From: Yanghanlia sp047501535
GTDB lineage: Bacteria > Pseudomonadota > Gammaproteobacteria > Burkholderiales > Burkholderiaceae_B
Direction of reading: 5' to 3'
Assembly (NCBI RefSeq): GCF_047501535.1
Contig: NZ_JAZDRJ010000002.1
Location: forward strand, 248,001-312,000
Length of the DNA: 64,000 bases
Below the pieces are notes generated by a model. The model searched no databases, had not been told where the DNA came from, and worked only from the letters and a program-made list of their open reading frames with translations. Positions 1 through 8,513 of this stretch are shown piece after piece. Positions within the stretch are counted from its first letter, which is position 1. Each line of letters begins with the position of its first letter. The translations under genes were made by a program, and so were the position numbers.

Positions 1-1
1 T

Positions 2-253
2 GATAAGGAAGTCATCCAATACCTGGTTGACCGCTACGGCGACTTCGTCACTTACAAACCCCCTTTCAATTCCCGCACGCTGCTGCTTTGGTTTGGCCCG
101 TTCGCCGTCCTGCTGCTTTTGCTGTGGGTATTGTGGTCTTTTCACAAGCGCGGGCGGCCTGGCGCTAGCCAAGCGACAGCCGAAGAAGACAGACGTGAAA
201 CTCATGAAGAATTCCGACGCCTGAAGCGTCAGTATGGAAGCGACGATGACTGA
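2..253 (+). CDS. ccmH: Cytochrome c maturation protein CcmH, C-terminal part (5' end outside window)
   Basis: The frame is open from the left window edge and ends in TGA at 251-253. The visible 83 residues begin DKEVIQYLVDRYGDFVTYKPP, which is the typical end of the periplasmic CcmH/CycL domain, followed by one membrane segment (TLLLWFGPFAVLLLLLWVLW) and a charged cytoplasmic tail. CcmH is a thiol-disulfide component of System I. It holds apocytochrome c for haem ligation with CcmF and CcmI. The RCxxC active site would lie upstream of the window. The stop overlaps the ccmI start by eight bases, which suggests translational coupling. Family assignment is fairly secure from this tail plus the ccmI neighbour. 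Confidence 0.85.
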   Translation, partial: DKEVIQYLVDRYGDFVTYKPPFNSRTLLLWFGPFAVLLLLLWVLWSFHKRGRPGASQATAEEDRRETHEEFRRLKRQYGSDDD

Positions 254-1166
254 ATTCATTATTCTTGCCACCCTCATCAGCGTAATCGTCGTGGCCTTGT
301 TGGTGTGGTCTAGCATCAAGCAACAAGGCGTGCGCCGTAATAACGACGCTCGAGCGCAGTGCTACCAGGTGCACGAACAAACTCTGCTAGAGCTTGCCAA
401 CGACCACAAAGCCGGGCTCATTGACGAAGCCACGTATCGCGAGGCGCGCTACGAAGCCGAAAACCGGCTGGTGGCGGATATCCGCAATATTGATGAGCGC
501 CCCGTGATGAACCCAGCCTACCGCTGGATTATTCCCGTGTCATTCGCCGTGCCTTTGGTTGCAGCCGGGCTGTATCTGCTGGTCGGCAACCTGGCTGGCA
601 GCGACCCAGCGGCCAACTTCGTACGTACCGGCAACGTAGGGCAATTTGTGAACGCGGTCGAGCAGTTGGAAGAAAAAGTCCGGCAGAACCCGGAAGACCT
701 GCGCAGTCAGTTGATGTTGGCCCGCAGCTACCGGGCCATGGGTCGTTATGAAGAATCCGTCATTGCGTTTGGCCGCGCGTGGCCGTTGATCAAAGATGAC
801 GCCACGGAAATTTCCATATTCGCCGGTGTGCTGGCCCTCTACCGGGGCAGTTTTGAAGGCAAGCCTGACGAACTGATTGAGCAAGCTCTGGCCCTGGACG
901 CCAACGACCACGACGCCCTTACCCTGGCTGGTGGCTCCGCCTTCCAAAAAGGGCAGTATGCCGAAGCGATACGCCACTGGAAAAAGCTACAGGCGCTGGT
1001 GGGCAAGGGCAGTGAAGAACATCAGTGGGTGGCCGAGCAAATTGAGGAAGCCCAGTGGCGCCTGGACAACCCAGGAAAGGAACGCAGCCCCCAGCGCGAC
1101 CCGCACCAAGGCATGAGCGCTGAGGTTGACCCACAACTGCCCATGGGGCAAGCGCCGGTGCTTTAA
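246..1166 (+). CDS. ccmI: Cytochrome c biogenesis protein CcmI (TPR apocytochrome chaperone)
   Basis: 306 residues. The N-terminal membrane segment lies at about residues 5-22 and a second (IPVSFAVPLVAAGLYLLVG) at about 92-112. Between them is a cytoplasmic loop with the CcmI-type text DEATYREARYEAENRLVADI. From about residue 125 to 275 the protein is helical with TPR-like repeats (EDLRSQLMLARSYRAMGRYEES). In the family this periplasmic domain binds the C-terminus of apocytochrome c and delivers it to CcmF/H. I chose the ATG at 246 (MTEFIILAT), inside the end of ccmH. An upstream in-frame ATG at 234 would add four residues. It is the last gene of a ccm operon that continues to the left; the next gene is convergent. 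Confidence 0.85.
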   Translation: MTEFIILATLISVIVVALLVWSSIKQQGVRRNNDARAQCYQVHEQTLLELANDHKAGLIDEATYREARYEAENRLVADIRNIDERPVMNPAYRWIIPVSFAVPLVAAGLYLLVGNLAGSDPAANFVRTGNVGQFVNAVEQLEEKVRQNPEDLRSQLMLARSYRAMGRYEESVIAFGRAWPLIKDDATEISIFAGVLALYRGSFEGKPDELIEQALALDANDHDALTLAGGSAFQKGQYAEAIRHWKKLQALVGKGSEEHQWVAEQIEEAQWRLDNPGKERSPQRDPHQGMSAEVDPQLPMGQAPVL

Positions 1167-1231
1167 CAAGCCCCACGGCAACTTCCCCACACCTGTCGCA
1201 GTCGCAAGGCATTGCCAGGTTTGGCTATCGC

Positions 1232-1618
1232 TTAGTTTTCAGTTTTTAAGAAACCGGTAAGGGCGGCGATATCATCTTCCGCCGCCCGATTGGCAGCGGC
1301 TTCAATCGCGCGGTAGCGGCGGATGATTTCTTCGCCAATTTCACTCAGTTGGGCGCCTCCGCCCTTGGCGCCCCCCGTCACCGTGATGACGGCGGGCTGC
1401 TCCAATGCATTATTGAGCGTTTCCACCAGCGACCAAGCGCGGCGGTAGGACATGTTCATCAGCCGTGCTGCACCGGAAATCGAACCCGCTTCAACAATCG
1501 CTTCCAATAGGTCGACCTTGCCGGGGCCGATGGCCACAACCGCATCTTGGTAGACCCGCAAACGAAACCTGACTCGTACGTTCACTCTATTCCCCCCAAC
1601 ATCTTCAACCTGAAGCAT
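1232..1618 (-). CDS. ModE-like winged-helix regulator lacking the molybdate-binding domain
   Basis: About 128 residues. The sequence VDLLEAIVEAGSISGAARLMNMSYRRAWSLVETLN is the LysR-like winged helix-turn-helix of ModE N-termini, followed by a glycine-rich wing (VTGGAKGGGAQLSEIGEEII). ModE normally continues with two Mop (TOBE) domains that sense molybdate. Here the protein stops right after the dimerisation helix, so it is a short, HTH-only form. The ATG at 1618 overlaps the end of modC, so it is probably co-translated as the last gene of modABC. A GTG a few codons downstream is an alternative start. It is inferred to control molybdate uptake or molybdoenzyme genes, but by what signal is unclear. 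Confidence 0.75.
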   Translation of the reverse strand: MLQVEDVGGNRVNVRVRFRLRVYQDAVVAIGPGKVDLLEAIVEAGSISGAARLMNMSYRRAWSLVETLNNALEQPAVITVTGGAKGGGAQLSEIGEEIIRRYRAIEAAANRAAEDDIAALTGFLKTEN

Positions 1619-2411
1619 GATTCCCGGCTTCTTCCACCCGCACGGTCTTTCCATCGACCTGCGCCAGATGCACAACTTGAGCGTTCAGCGCCAGGCGATC
1701 CTGTTCGTCATGGGACACCATTAACAGCGGAATAGCCAGTGTTCTCAAAAGCTTGTCGATTTCCATGCGCATGGACTGACGCAAGGCCGGGTCCAGAGCA
1801 GAGAACGGTTCATCCAGCAATAATACGCGAGGTTTCAGGATGGCCAGGCGAGCCAGGGCCAAACGCTGTTGCTGGCCGCCGGATAGCGTGCAAGGCCGCT
1901 GGTGAGCAAGGTGGGCAATTTCGAATCTCTCCAACCAATACATGGCTTCTTCTTTATGTTGCCGCGTCAGCCAGCCCCATACTCCACGCCGCAACCCAAA
2001 GCCCACATTGGAAAGCACCGATAAATGCGGTAGCAGTGCGTAATCCTGAAACAAGAACCCTAATTTGCGCCGCTGCGGCGGCCAATGGGTATTGGATTCT
2101 TTTTCGTAGAAAAGATCACCGCCAATGCGAATATGGCCTGAATCCGGGCGGATCAATCCGGCAATGGCTTGCAAAACCATGGTCTTGCCGATGCCCGACG
2201 GCCCCATCAACACAATGCGTGGCGCATCGGAACGCAACTGTACATCCAACTCGAAGCGGCGGGTGGGAAGCACCAGAGTCTTTCGAATATGCACATCACA
2301 CCAGGGCGTTGTTGGGCTGAACGGCCCTTGGTCGGGAACCACCCGGTCGGCCACCTCGCCGCTGTTGTGCTGTTCCCCTGTCTGCCTGAACAGCTTCGCC
2401 TGGCTACTCAT
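1605..2411 (-). CDS. modC: Molybdate ABC transporter ATP-binding protein ModC (short form)
   Basis: 268 residues. It contains the ABC ATPase motifs Walker A GPSGIGKT (residues 70-77), signature LSGGQQQR, and Walker B VLLLDEPF followed by a D-loop and switch His (VSHDE). It energises molybdate import through ModB. ModC proteins are usually about 350 residues with a C-terminal Mop/TOBE domain; that domain is absent here, the protein ending shortly after the switch region. Conversely, about 38 residues precede the ATPase fold. The start at 2411 shares the four-base ATGA overlap with the modB stop; an in-frame ORF runs farther upstream but inside modB. It is the third gene of modABC. Confidence 0.88.
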   Translation of the reverse strand: MSSQAKLFRQTGEQHNSGEVADRVVPDQGPFSPTTPWCDVHIRKTLVLPTRRFELDVQLRSDAPRIVLMGPSGIGKTMVLQAIAGLIRPDSGHIRIGGDLFYEKESNTHWPPQRRKLGFLFQDYALLPHLSVLSNVGFGLRRGVWGWLTRQHKEEAMYWLERFEIAHLAHQRPCTLSGGQQQRLALARLAILKPRVLLLDEPFSALDPALRQSMRMEIDKLLRTLAIPLLMVSHDEQDRLALNAQVVHLAQVDGKTVRVEEAGNHASG

Positions 2412-3109
2412 GCCCTGCCTCCCCGGGTTTGGCGGCGCCCCTGCGTCAACCAGGTCGCTATCAACAGAAAGCTGATACACACCACGGAAATCACCAGCGC
2501 CATAACGTTGGCGGCACCGTCCCGGCCTGCCTGAACGGCTTCATAAATAGCAATGGAAAGGGTTTGGGTTTTGCCGGGTATGCTGCCCGCAATCATGAGG
2601 GTGGCGCCAAACTCACCCAGCGCCCGCACAAAGCCCAGCATGACGCCCGCCATAATGCCGCGCCAAGCCACCGGCACACTTATACGTAGAATGATTCCCA
2701 ACTCGCTGACGCCCAGTACCCGCCCGGCCTGTTCCAGCTTGTGGTCCACCGACTCAAACGCCGCCCGCGCAGGCTTGAATACCAACGGAAAACTGACGAC
2801 GGCGGCGGCGACAATTGCACCTTCAATGCTGAAGATAAGATTGATGCCAAAGTGCTGCTTAAGCCAGGCGCCAAACACCCCCTGGCTGCCAAATAACACC
2901 AGCAGGTAATACCCCAGCACGGTGGGCGGCAACACCATGGGTAGCGTGCAGAGCGTATCAAGTACATTGCGCAGCCGGTTGTCGCTGCGCGCCAGGTACA
3001 AACCCAGAGTGATACCCGTAACCGAGCTGAATAAGGTGGCCCAGACAGCCACTTTGAGAGATAGAAAGAGCGGCGTCAGTACTTCCGCCAAAGAAGGCCA
3101 GTCACTCAT
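2408..3109 (-). CDS. modB: Molybdate ABC transporter permease ModB
   Basis: 233 residues with five or six hydrophobic segments, beginning LAEVLTPLFLSLKVAVWATLFSSVTG as in ModB/CysT-type permeases. It has the conserved EAA cytoplasmic loop (EQAGRVLGVSELGIILRISVPVAWRGIMAG) followed by RALGEFGATLMIAG, which docks onto ModC. It forms the inner-membrane channel for molybdate. The ATG at 3109 (MSDWPSL) was chosen because upstream in-frame residues are charged and untypical. It follows modA by about 87 bases and overlaps modC by four bases. Confidence 0.9.
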   Translation of the reverse strand: MSDWPSLAEVLTPLFLSLKVAVWATLFSSVTGITLGLYLARSDNRLRNVLDTLCTLPMVLPPTVLGYYLLVLFGSQGVFGAWLKQHFGINLIFSIEGAIVAAAVVSFPLVFKPARAAFESVDHKLEQAGRVLGVSELGIILRISVPVAWRGIMAGVMLGFVRALGEFGATLMIAGSIPGKTQTLSIAIYEAVQAGRDGAANVMALVISVVCISFLLIATWLTQGRRQTRGGRA

Positions 3110-3196
3110 AGCTAAGCCCCGCCGCTGTGTTGCCCGAGGACAGGCGCTGGCAACCCATCTGGCTGCGTAACGGGCCAAAAGGCTGCGGCGACACCA

Positions 3197-3964
3197 TCAA
3201 TGGGCACGCTCAAAACCAAAGCCTGCCAACACACCCTGACCTTCCTCAGACAGCAGTAGATCGACAAAGCGCTGGGCGGCGGGCTTGCCCTCACCATGCT
3301 GAAGCACGGCAACGGGGTAACTAATTCGCTGTTCAGTCGGCACGGTGTACGACACTTTGACTTTGCCCTTCATCAGCACGGCATCGGTGCCATAGACAAA
3401 GCCCGCATCCACTTCACCACGCGCCACATAATCCAGGGCCTGACGCACATTCTGAGCCAGAATCATTTTCTCCAGCAGCGCATCCCACTGGCCGGCGGCC
3501 TTTAGAGAATGCTTGGCATAGCGCCCCACAGGCACACTTTCCGGGTTACCCACAGCAATGCGTTGCACCGTATCCGCGTGCAAAGCGTCAATTGAATCCA
3601 GAACATATCCCGCATTAGCCGGCTGAATCAGCACCAGCGTGTTCTGCACAAACGACTGGCGTGTGCCCTGCACCACCCAACCCCTGTCTTCAGCTCGGTT
3701 CATGGTGACTTCATCGGCACTGGCGAACACATCAACCGGTGCGCCTTTGAGAATTTGCTGCAGTAAGGAGCCGGATGCGCCAAAATTCAACTGCACAGAG
3801 TCTTCAGGGTAAGCCGCTGAAAACCGCGCAGCAATTTCCGTGAAGGCATCGGCGAGGCTGGCCGCCGCAGATACGGTGATGGTTTCCGCCGATACGCCGT
3901 GCGCGGTAAAAACCAAGCTCAAGGCCGCCGCATATCTGGTAAGCACCGCTACCCGCTTCTTCAT
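3197..3964 (-). CDS. modA: Molybdate-binding periplasmic protein ModA
   Basis: 255 residues. It starts with a Sec signal peptide (MKKRVAVLTRYAAALSLVFTAHGVSA, cleavage likely after the last Ala). It continues ITVSAAASLADAFTEIAARF and NFGASGSLLQQILKGAPVDVFASAD, the oxyanion-binding signature of ModA. It captures molybdate (possibly tungstate) in the periplasm for ModBC. The ATG at 3964 is preceded by a good GGAGATT ribosome site; a longer in-frame ORF from 4027 lacks one. It is first in the modABC-modE-like operon. A promoter candidate lies at 4011-4040. Molybdate supply suggests molybdoenzymes such as nitrate reductase elsewhere in the genome. Confidence 0.92.
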   Translation of the reverse strand: MKKRVAVLTRYAAALSLVFTAHGVSAETITVSAAASLADAFTEIAARFSAAYPEDSVQLNFGASGSLLQQILKGAPVDVFASADEVTMNRAEDRGWVVQGTRQSFVQNTLVLIQPANAGYVLDSIDALHADTVQRIAVGNPESVPVGRYAKHSLKAAGQWDALLEKMILAQNVRQALDYVARGEVDAGFVYGTDAVLMKGKVKVSYTVPTEQRISYPVAVLQHGEGKPAAQRFVDLLLSEEGQGVLAGFGFERAH

Positions 3965-4010
3965 AATGAAAATCTCCTGAACACGGCTGCCCAAGGCACA
4001 GCGCTTACGT

Positions 4011-4040
4011 AATATACCAACAAACACAGCGCCGAGTTAA
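4011..4040 (-). promoter_or_regulatory. Candidate sigma-70 promoter for modABC
   Basis: On the minus strand TTAACT (4035-4040) and TATATT (4011-4016) are separated by 18 bases. The -10 matches TATAAT at five of six positions and the -35 matches TTGACA at four. It lies about 47 bases upstream of the modA start and just after the amidase terminator. No clear ModE-type inverted site was recognised around it. Confidence 0.45.
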
Positions 4041-4068
4041 AAAAAGGGAAGCCGACGCTTCCCTTTTT
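4041..4068 (-). terminator. Rho-independent terminator of the amidase operon
   Basis: On the minus strand the hairpin GGGAAGC-GTCG-GCTTCCC is followed by TTTTTTT, about 20 bases after the amidase stop codon. The A-run on the other side makes it roughly symmetrical. This closes the seven-gene transporter/hydrolase operon before modA. Confidence 0.85.
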
Positions 4069-4086
4069 CATGGCTGCAACACACGC

Positions 4087-5421
4087 CTACATCGAGGATA
4101 CGCAGGCTTCCAGCCCAGCGCCCACCTGATACAGCGTTGCTTCGTCGTGCATCTTTCCGATTAACTGCAAGCCAATGGGCAAACCTTCTTCATCGCGCAG
4201 AAAGGGCACGGATAAACTAGGATGTCCGGAAAAATTCGTTGGTGCAGTCAGGCGGGTCAATAGCCAGGGGGTGTGGTGGGTTTCACCATTCAACGGTGTC
4301 TGGCGTTCATCCAGCAAGCGGGCTGTAATGCCGCAGGTCGCTGTCAGCAGCACATCAACGTCTTCGAGTGCAGTGTCGAAGCTCGCGATGGCCGTTTGCT
4401 GGAAATCCAAGCTACGCAGGTAATCTACCGCGAGGGTATCCTTGCCTCCCAACAGCCTTTCCTTCACCTCGGCAATATAAGGCGCCCCTTTAAGCAACGC
4501 CGCTTCGTGGACGGCATAAGCTTCGGTTTTCAGGATTAGCTGTTGCGCCTCGTAGATCTGCTGTATGTGATCAATCTCCACCGACTTCACCGTGCAGCCA
4601 GCCGCCTCAAATGCCCGAATGGCCTCTTGAAGGCTGTTGGCTACCGAAGGCGAAAGATACTCGGTGAAGAAGCGCTGCGGCACGCCAATGGTCAGCCCTT
4701 GCAGACCGACATCCAGCTTGCGGGTATACGTGCCGGGCTCTTTGCCGGACATGACCTCCAAGAACACAGCATTGTCTCGCACGTCAGCGGAGATGGGGCC
4801 GGTGTAGTCCAGGGTTTTCGAAAGCGGGAATACCCCGCGCTTGGACACAAGGCCTAGCGACGCCTTCATGCCCACCACACCGCATAACGCAGCAGGCAAC
4901 CTGATGGAAGCACTGGTATCGGTACCCACTGCCCCATAAGCAAGACCCGCGGCCACTGCCGCTGCGGAGCCACTGCTGGACCCGCCAGGCATCCGTGACA
5001 GATCAGCAGGATTTTTTACCGGGCCAAAATCAGAGCGGTCTCCGGTAGAGCCGTAGGCGAACTGATGCGTATTGGCCTTACCGATAACGATGGCGCCTTC
5101 CTTGCGCAGCAGGCGAACCACCTCGGCATCCGTGCTGGACTCATTCTCCAGATACTGTTCCGACCCCATTGTCGTGCGGTATCCGGCCACTTCCACCAAA
5201 TCTTTTACAGCTACGGGCACGCCCAGCAACGCGCCGCCCGCCTCCCCTGCCGACAGCCGTTGTTCAGCTGCTTCGGCTTCCTGCTTGGCCTGTTCGGCGC
5301 ATACTGTGATGAATGCATTCAGAGGTGAGGCGTTTATCGCCGCCAGCATCTCCTCAATCACAGCCACAGGGGATTGCTCGCCCTTGCGATAGCTTTGGAC
5401 AAGCTCTACCGCACTTTTCAT
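4087..5421 (-). CDS. Amidase-signature family amidase (GatA-like hydrolase)
   Basis: 444 residues of the amidase signature family, which cleaves amide bonds with a Ser-cisSer-Lys triad. Visible triad: Lys73 (PVAVKDL), Ser148 (MPGGSSSGSAAA) and nucleophile Ser172. The nucleophile loop reads GTDTSASIRLPA, whereas the family usually has GTDTGGSIR; Gly-Gly is Ser170-Ala171 here, next to the oxyanion hole. It overlaps the preceding C45-hydrolase gene by four bases (ATGA) and is last in an operon with a complete LivHMGF-type importer. I infer cytoplasmic hydrolysis of an imported amide or N-acyl amino acid. It is not GatA of the tRNA amidotransferase, since gatB/gatC are absent. The substrate is unknown. 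Confidence 0.85.
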   Translation of the reverse strand: MKSAVELVQSYRKGEQSPVAVIEEMLAAINASPLNAFITVCAEQAKQEAEAAEQRLSAGEAGGALLGVPVAVKDLVEVAGYRTTMGSEQYLENESSTDAEVVRLLRKEGAIVIGKANTHQFAYGSTGDRSDFGPVKNPADLSRMPGGSSSGSAAAVAAGLAYGAVGTDTSASIRLPAALCGVVGMKASLGLVSKRGVFPLSKTLDYTGPISADVRDNAVFLEVMSGKEPGTYTRKLDVGLQGLTIGVPQRFFTEYLSPSVANSLQEAIRAFEAAGCTVKSVEIDHIQQIYEAQQLILKTEAYAVHEAALLKGAPYIAEVKERLLGGKDTLAVDYLRSLDFQQTAIASFDTALEDVDVLLTATCGITARLLDERQTPLNGETHHTPWLLTRLTAPTNFSGHPSLSVPFLRDEEGLPIGLQLIGKMHDEATLYQVGAGLEACVSSM

Positions 5422-6500
5422 GACCTCTCTCCGAAGCGATAGCTTTCGTATTGCGTTCTGCAGGGGCAGCCACTTGCCACCTTCATCACGCCTTCGTCGA
5501 GGTCTGTGACGATGGAAAATACCGTTTCAAAAATGTTGCCGCGTTTGCCCACGGGCCGGGGGTCACTTTCCGCATGGCGGCAGATGGAATCCGGATAATT
5601 CTTATGGTCGCGCAGAATCTCGCTGATGGCGTCGGCGGTGATGGGACCGTCGTGATTCTCCAGCCGCTGGCGTGCCACGCCGAGGCGAATATAGGTATCT
5701 GGCGCTCTCTCGGGGAATTTATCCTTCACCTGGCCGACCAGCTTAGGGCTGATGAAATGATTGGCATGCGCAAGCACGCCTTCCTGATTGAACAGCACAT
5801 CGTAACCATCGTTGGACAGCTCAATGCAGGCCGCAATGCCTTCCTTGGAAGCCACGTGCAGGTTCACGCCATTAGCCGACTTCTGCTGAATGGCAGCGCC
5901 AATAGCCTCGCCCAAGGACCGCGAGTTCAACGCCCCGCGCACGGCGCAATGCACGGGCAAGCCTCCAGGTGTTCCCTCGCAGCCCAGGGCGTTGAAACAT
6001 ACGCCCAGCCCGGCATCATTCATCCCGATCTTTCCAATCAGGCCAGCTTCGGTCACCATCAGAATGCGTGGCTTGTCCTGCTGTTCAATTTCCACCGTCA
6101 GCATGACATCGTGGTATCGAACGTAATGGTCCCAGTTCTGCGCCACATAGGTATGCCCATCCGAGCGCGAAGGCAGGACCGACAACGTCGTGCAGCCATC
6201 TAGGGCGGCGGCCGAAAAAATCACTTCTGACCGGGCATTCAGCGTGACAATATCGATCAAGGGGCGCTGCAGGCCATCGGCCATACCCTGCATTTCGGCC
6301 AGGATGTCCGGGTCATAGCTTTCGATGGCTTCCACATAAACCTGTGCGCGCTCCACCGCCTGTTCCCAAGTTACACCGACTGAAGCGAACAGTTCGGCAT
6401 ACAGATCAATACAGCGATTGATCTTTACTCCTGCCTGCTGGGCCAGTTGCATACCAATTTCATATGGCGAACCACCCACTTTGACATACTGAAATGCCAT
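5418..6500 (-). CDS. C45-family Ntn hydrolase (acyl-CoA:6-aminopenicillanate acyltransferase-like)
   Basis: 360 residues. Cys103 in ALDGCTTLSVLPS followed by GHTYVAQNWDHY is the processing/nucleophile site of the peptidase C45 family. The prototype is the fungal penicillin acyltransferase, which self-cleaves before this Cys to become an N-terminal-nucleophile enzyme. Bacterial members hydrolyse or transfer acyl groups on amides and peptides; most have unknown substrates. No signal peptide is visible, so it is presumably cytoplasmic. It lies between the binding protein and the amidase in one operon and overlaps the amidase start by four bases. I infer sequential cleavage of an imported N-acylated or peptide-like compound. 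Confidence 0.82.
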   Translation of the reverse strand: MAFQYVKVGGSPYEIGMQLAQQAGVKINRCIDLYAELFASVGVTWEQAVERAQVYVEAIESYDPDILAEMQGMADGLQRPLIDIVTLNARSEVIFSAAALDGCTTLSVLPSRSDGHTYVAQNWDHYVRYHDVMLTVEIEQQDKPRILMVTEAGLIGKIGMNDAGLGVCFNALGCEGTPGGLPVHCAVRGALNSRSLGEAIGAAIQQKSANGVNLHVASKEGIAACIELSNDGYDVLFNQEGVLAHANHFISPKLVGQVKDKFPERAPDTYIRLGVARQRLENHDGPITADAISEILRDHKNYPDSICRHAESDPRPVGKRGNIFETVFSIVTDLDEGVMKVASGCPCRTQYESYRFGERS

Positions 6501-6535
6501 TTCCTACTCCTATGCACCATGACGAGGCTTGCTCG

Positions 6536-6573
6536 CCCGGGAGCGGCACATGATGTTCCAGCGCCGCTCCGGG
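6536..6573 (-). other. Intercistronic stem-loop after the binding-protein gene
   Basis: CCCGGGAGCGGC and GCCGCTCCGGG can pair with one bulge around a 15-base loop. It has no U-tract. Structures at this place often protect the highly expressed binding-protein message in transporter operons; that role is inferred here. Confidence 0.4.
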
Positions 6574-6631
6574 TCAAGCCGATAAACTCAGGAAAAACGG
6601 TTGGGCACGTAACAACGCACCCACTGCTTCC

Positions 6632-7747
6632 TTAGTTGAAGGGGACGATCTTGCCTTCCTTGAAGGTGGCCAGCCGAACTTCACCACTGTTTTGCTGCTT
6701 CTCGTCAAAACTGATTTTGCCCATCAGAATCTCGTAGCCCTCGATCTGCTTCAGACCTTCCTGAATCTGCTTGGGAGTCGCGCCGCCGCCACGTTTAGCC
6801 GCTTCAAGCACCGTGAAAATTGCATCGTAGGTGCCGGCTTCGAAGGCGCCCGGTTCTGAACCGTATTTTTCCTTATAAGCCTTCTCGAAATTCTTGGATA
6901 TTTCGTTATCCAGCCCCGGCAGCCAGGTGGTGGGGAAGACAGCTCCGTTAGCTGCATCACCTGCCAGTTCCGCAAACTTTGGCACACCCTGGCCCATGTT
7001 CACCACCAGCGTGACATCCAGGCCCAGCTCTTTCACTTGGCGAGCGATGATGGAGCCTTCCGTGTAGTAACCGTGAACAAACAGCACTTGCGGGTTGGTT
7101 TCCTTGATCTTGGAAAGCTGAGCCTTGAAGTCGGTTTCGCCACGGTTGTATTCCTCATAGGCCGTGACCGTGGCGCCCAACTCCTTGGCACGCTCACCCG
7201 CAGCCTGGGTAGGCGGTTTGCCGTAATCAGAGTTCTCTACCAGAAACGCAAAGCTTTTGATCTGCTTGTTTTCAATGAAGTACTCAACCGCCTTGGTGTC
7301 CAGCTGGGCGTCGGTCATGTTGATACGCCATGTGTACTTGTAGCCCTGCTCGGTAATGGTGGGCGAACCGGCCATCCCGTTAACCACCGGCACCTTGTAG
7401 CGCTCATTCTCGCGAGTGAACGCAATGGTTACCAGACTGGCCGACGAGCCGACGATGGCGTCGACTTTTTGCTGAGTCAGCAGCTTTTTGGCTGCGTTAA
7501 TGCCTGCCGCCGGGTCGCTGCGGTCGTCTTCCGCTACAAATTCAATGGGTTTGCCATTGAAGCCACCTGCCTGGTTGATGAGATCCACCGCCAGTTGGGT
7601 TCCCATGCGATGGCTCTCACCATAGGCGGCAGCCGGGCCCGAAATGGATTCGATGATGCCGATCTTCAACGTATCTTTGGCATGGGCAGCGCCAGTGGCT
7701 GCCGCAAACCCGACAATCGCCAGGCACAACTTTGATTTATTAAACAT
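6632..7747 (-). CDS. LivK-type periplasmic substrate-binding protein of ABC importer 1
   Basis: 371 residues. A Sec signal peptide (MFNKSKLCLAIVGFAAATGAAHA) precedes KDTLKIGIIESISGPAAAYGESHRMG, the start of the Peripla_BP_6 family that binds branched-chain amino acids, amides, urea and aromatic acids. The ATG at 7747 has an AAGGAGAT ribosome site. It follows four importer genes in the same direction and precedes the C45 hydrolase and amidase. It therefore probably captures the amide or peptide-like compound that those enzymes attack. The ligand cannot be read from sequence. Confidence 0.88.
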   Translation of the reverse strand: MFNKSKLCLAIVGFAAATGAAHAKDTLKIGIIESISGPAAAYGESHRMGTQLAVDLINQAGGFNGKPIEFVAEDDRSDPAAGINAAKKLLTQQKVDAIVGSSASLVTIAFTRENERYKVPVVNGMAGSPTITEQGYKYTWRINMTDAQLDTKAVEYFIENKQIKSFAFLVENSDYGKPPTQAAGERAKELGATVTAYEEYNRGETDFKAQLSKIKETNPQVLFVHGYYTEGSIIARQVKELGLDVTLVVNMGQGVPKFAELAGDAANGAVFPTTWLPGLDNEISKNFEKAYKEKYGSEPGAFEAGTYDAIFTVLEAAKRGGGATPKQIQEGLKQIEGYEILMGKISFDEKQQNSGEVRLATFKEGKIVPFN

Positions 7748-7798
7748 GCTCCATCTCCTTTTTGTGGAACGGGTAATTAAAACGGCCAGAAAAAGACG

Positions 7799-8512
7799 TC
7801 AATCTTCGATGCCCAGATAAGCCTTTCTCACGGTATCGCTCTCCAGCAAGGCTTTAGTGGTGTCGGTCGCAATGATCTCCCCTGACTCCATCAGGTAGCC
7901 ACGCTGAGCGATTTTCAGAGCCAGGGTGACGTTCTGCTCAACAAGCAAAATCGTGGTGCCTGCCGCATGAATTTCCTGCAGCTTCTCCATCAGTTCAGCA
8001 ACCACAAGCGGCGCCAAGCCCAGCGAGGGCTCATCCAGCAGCAACAATTTGGGTCGCCCCATGAGGGCACGCCCAATCGCCACCATCTGCTGCTCGCCGC
8101 CACTCATCGTTCCTGCTTTCTGTTTCCAGCGCTCTTTCAAGCGCGGGAACTGCTGCAGGATTTTGTCGATGTCTTCTTTCATTTCCTGGCTGGTGGAACG
8201 GCGCGCACGGGCACCGATAGCCAGGTTCTCAGCCACGGTGAATTCTGGGAAAACGCGCCGCCCTTCGGGCACAATGCTGATGCCCCGTCTGATAATGGCG
8301 TCGGGCTTTTCGGCTTCGATGCGATCTCCAAAGAACTCGATACTGCCTTGGCTGACCGGCTGCAGGCCGATAATGGATTTCAGCAAGGTGCTTTTGCCTG
8401 CTCCGTTCGCTCCAATCAGCGTGACGAACTCACCCGACTCGACCTCCACGTTGATGTTTTTTATGGCATGAACGTGGCCATAAAATGTGTCGATATTCTG
8501 TATTTTCAGCAT
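7799..8512 (-). CDS. LivF-type ABC transporter ATP-binding protein (importer 1)
   Basis: 237 residues with Walker A GANGAGKS, signature MSGGEQQM, Walker B LLLLDEPS, and the LivF hallmark RRGISIVPEGRRVFPEFTVAENL. It forms the ATPase pair with the LivG-type protein encoded just upstream. The ATG at 8512 (MLKIQNIDTFYG) begins one base before the end of the previous gene's stop context; the longer in-frame ORF from 8545 would overlap that gene and is unlikely. Confidence 0.9.
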   Translation of the reverse strand: MLKIQNIDTFYGHVHAIKNINVEVESGEFVTLIGANGAGKSTLLKSIIGLQPVSQGSIEFFGDRIEAEKPDAIIRRGISIVPEGRRVFPEFTVAENLAIGARARRSTSQEMKEDIDKILQQFPRLKERWKQKAGTMSGGEQQMVAIGRALMGRPKLLLLDEPSLGLAPLVVAELMEKLQEIHAAGTTILLVEQNVTLALKIAQRGYLMESGEIIATDTTKALLESDTVRKAYLGIED

Positions 8513-8513
8513 G

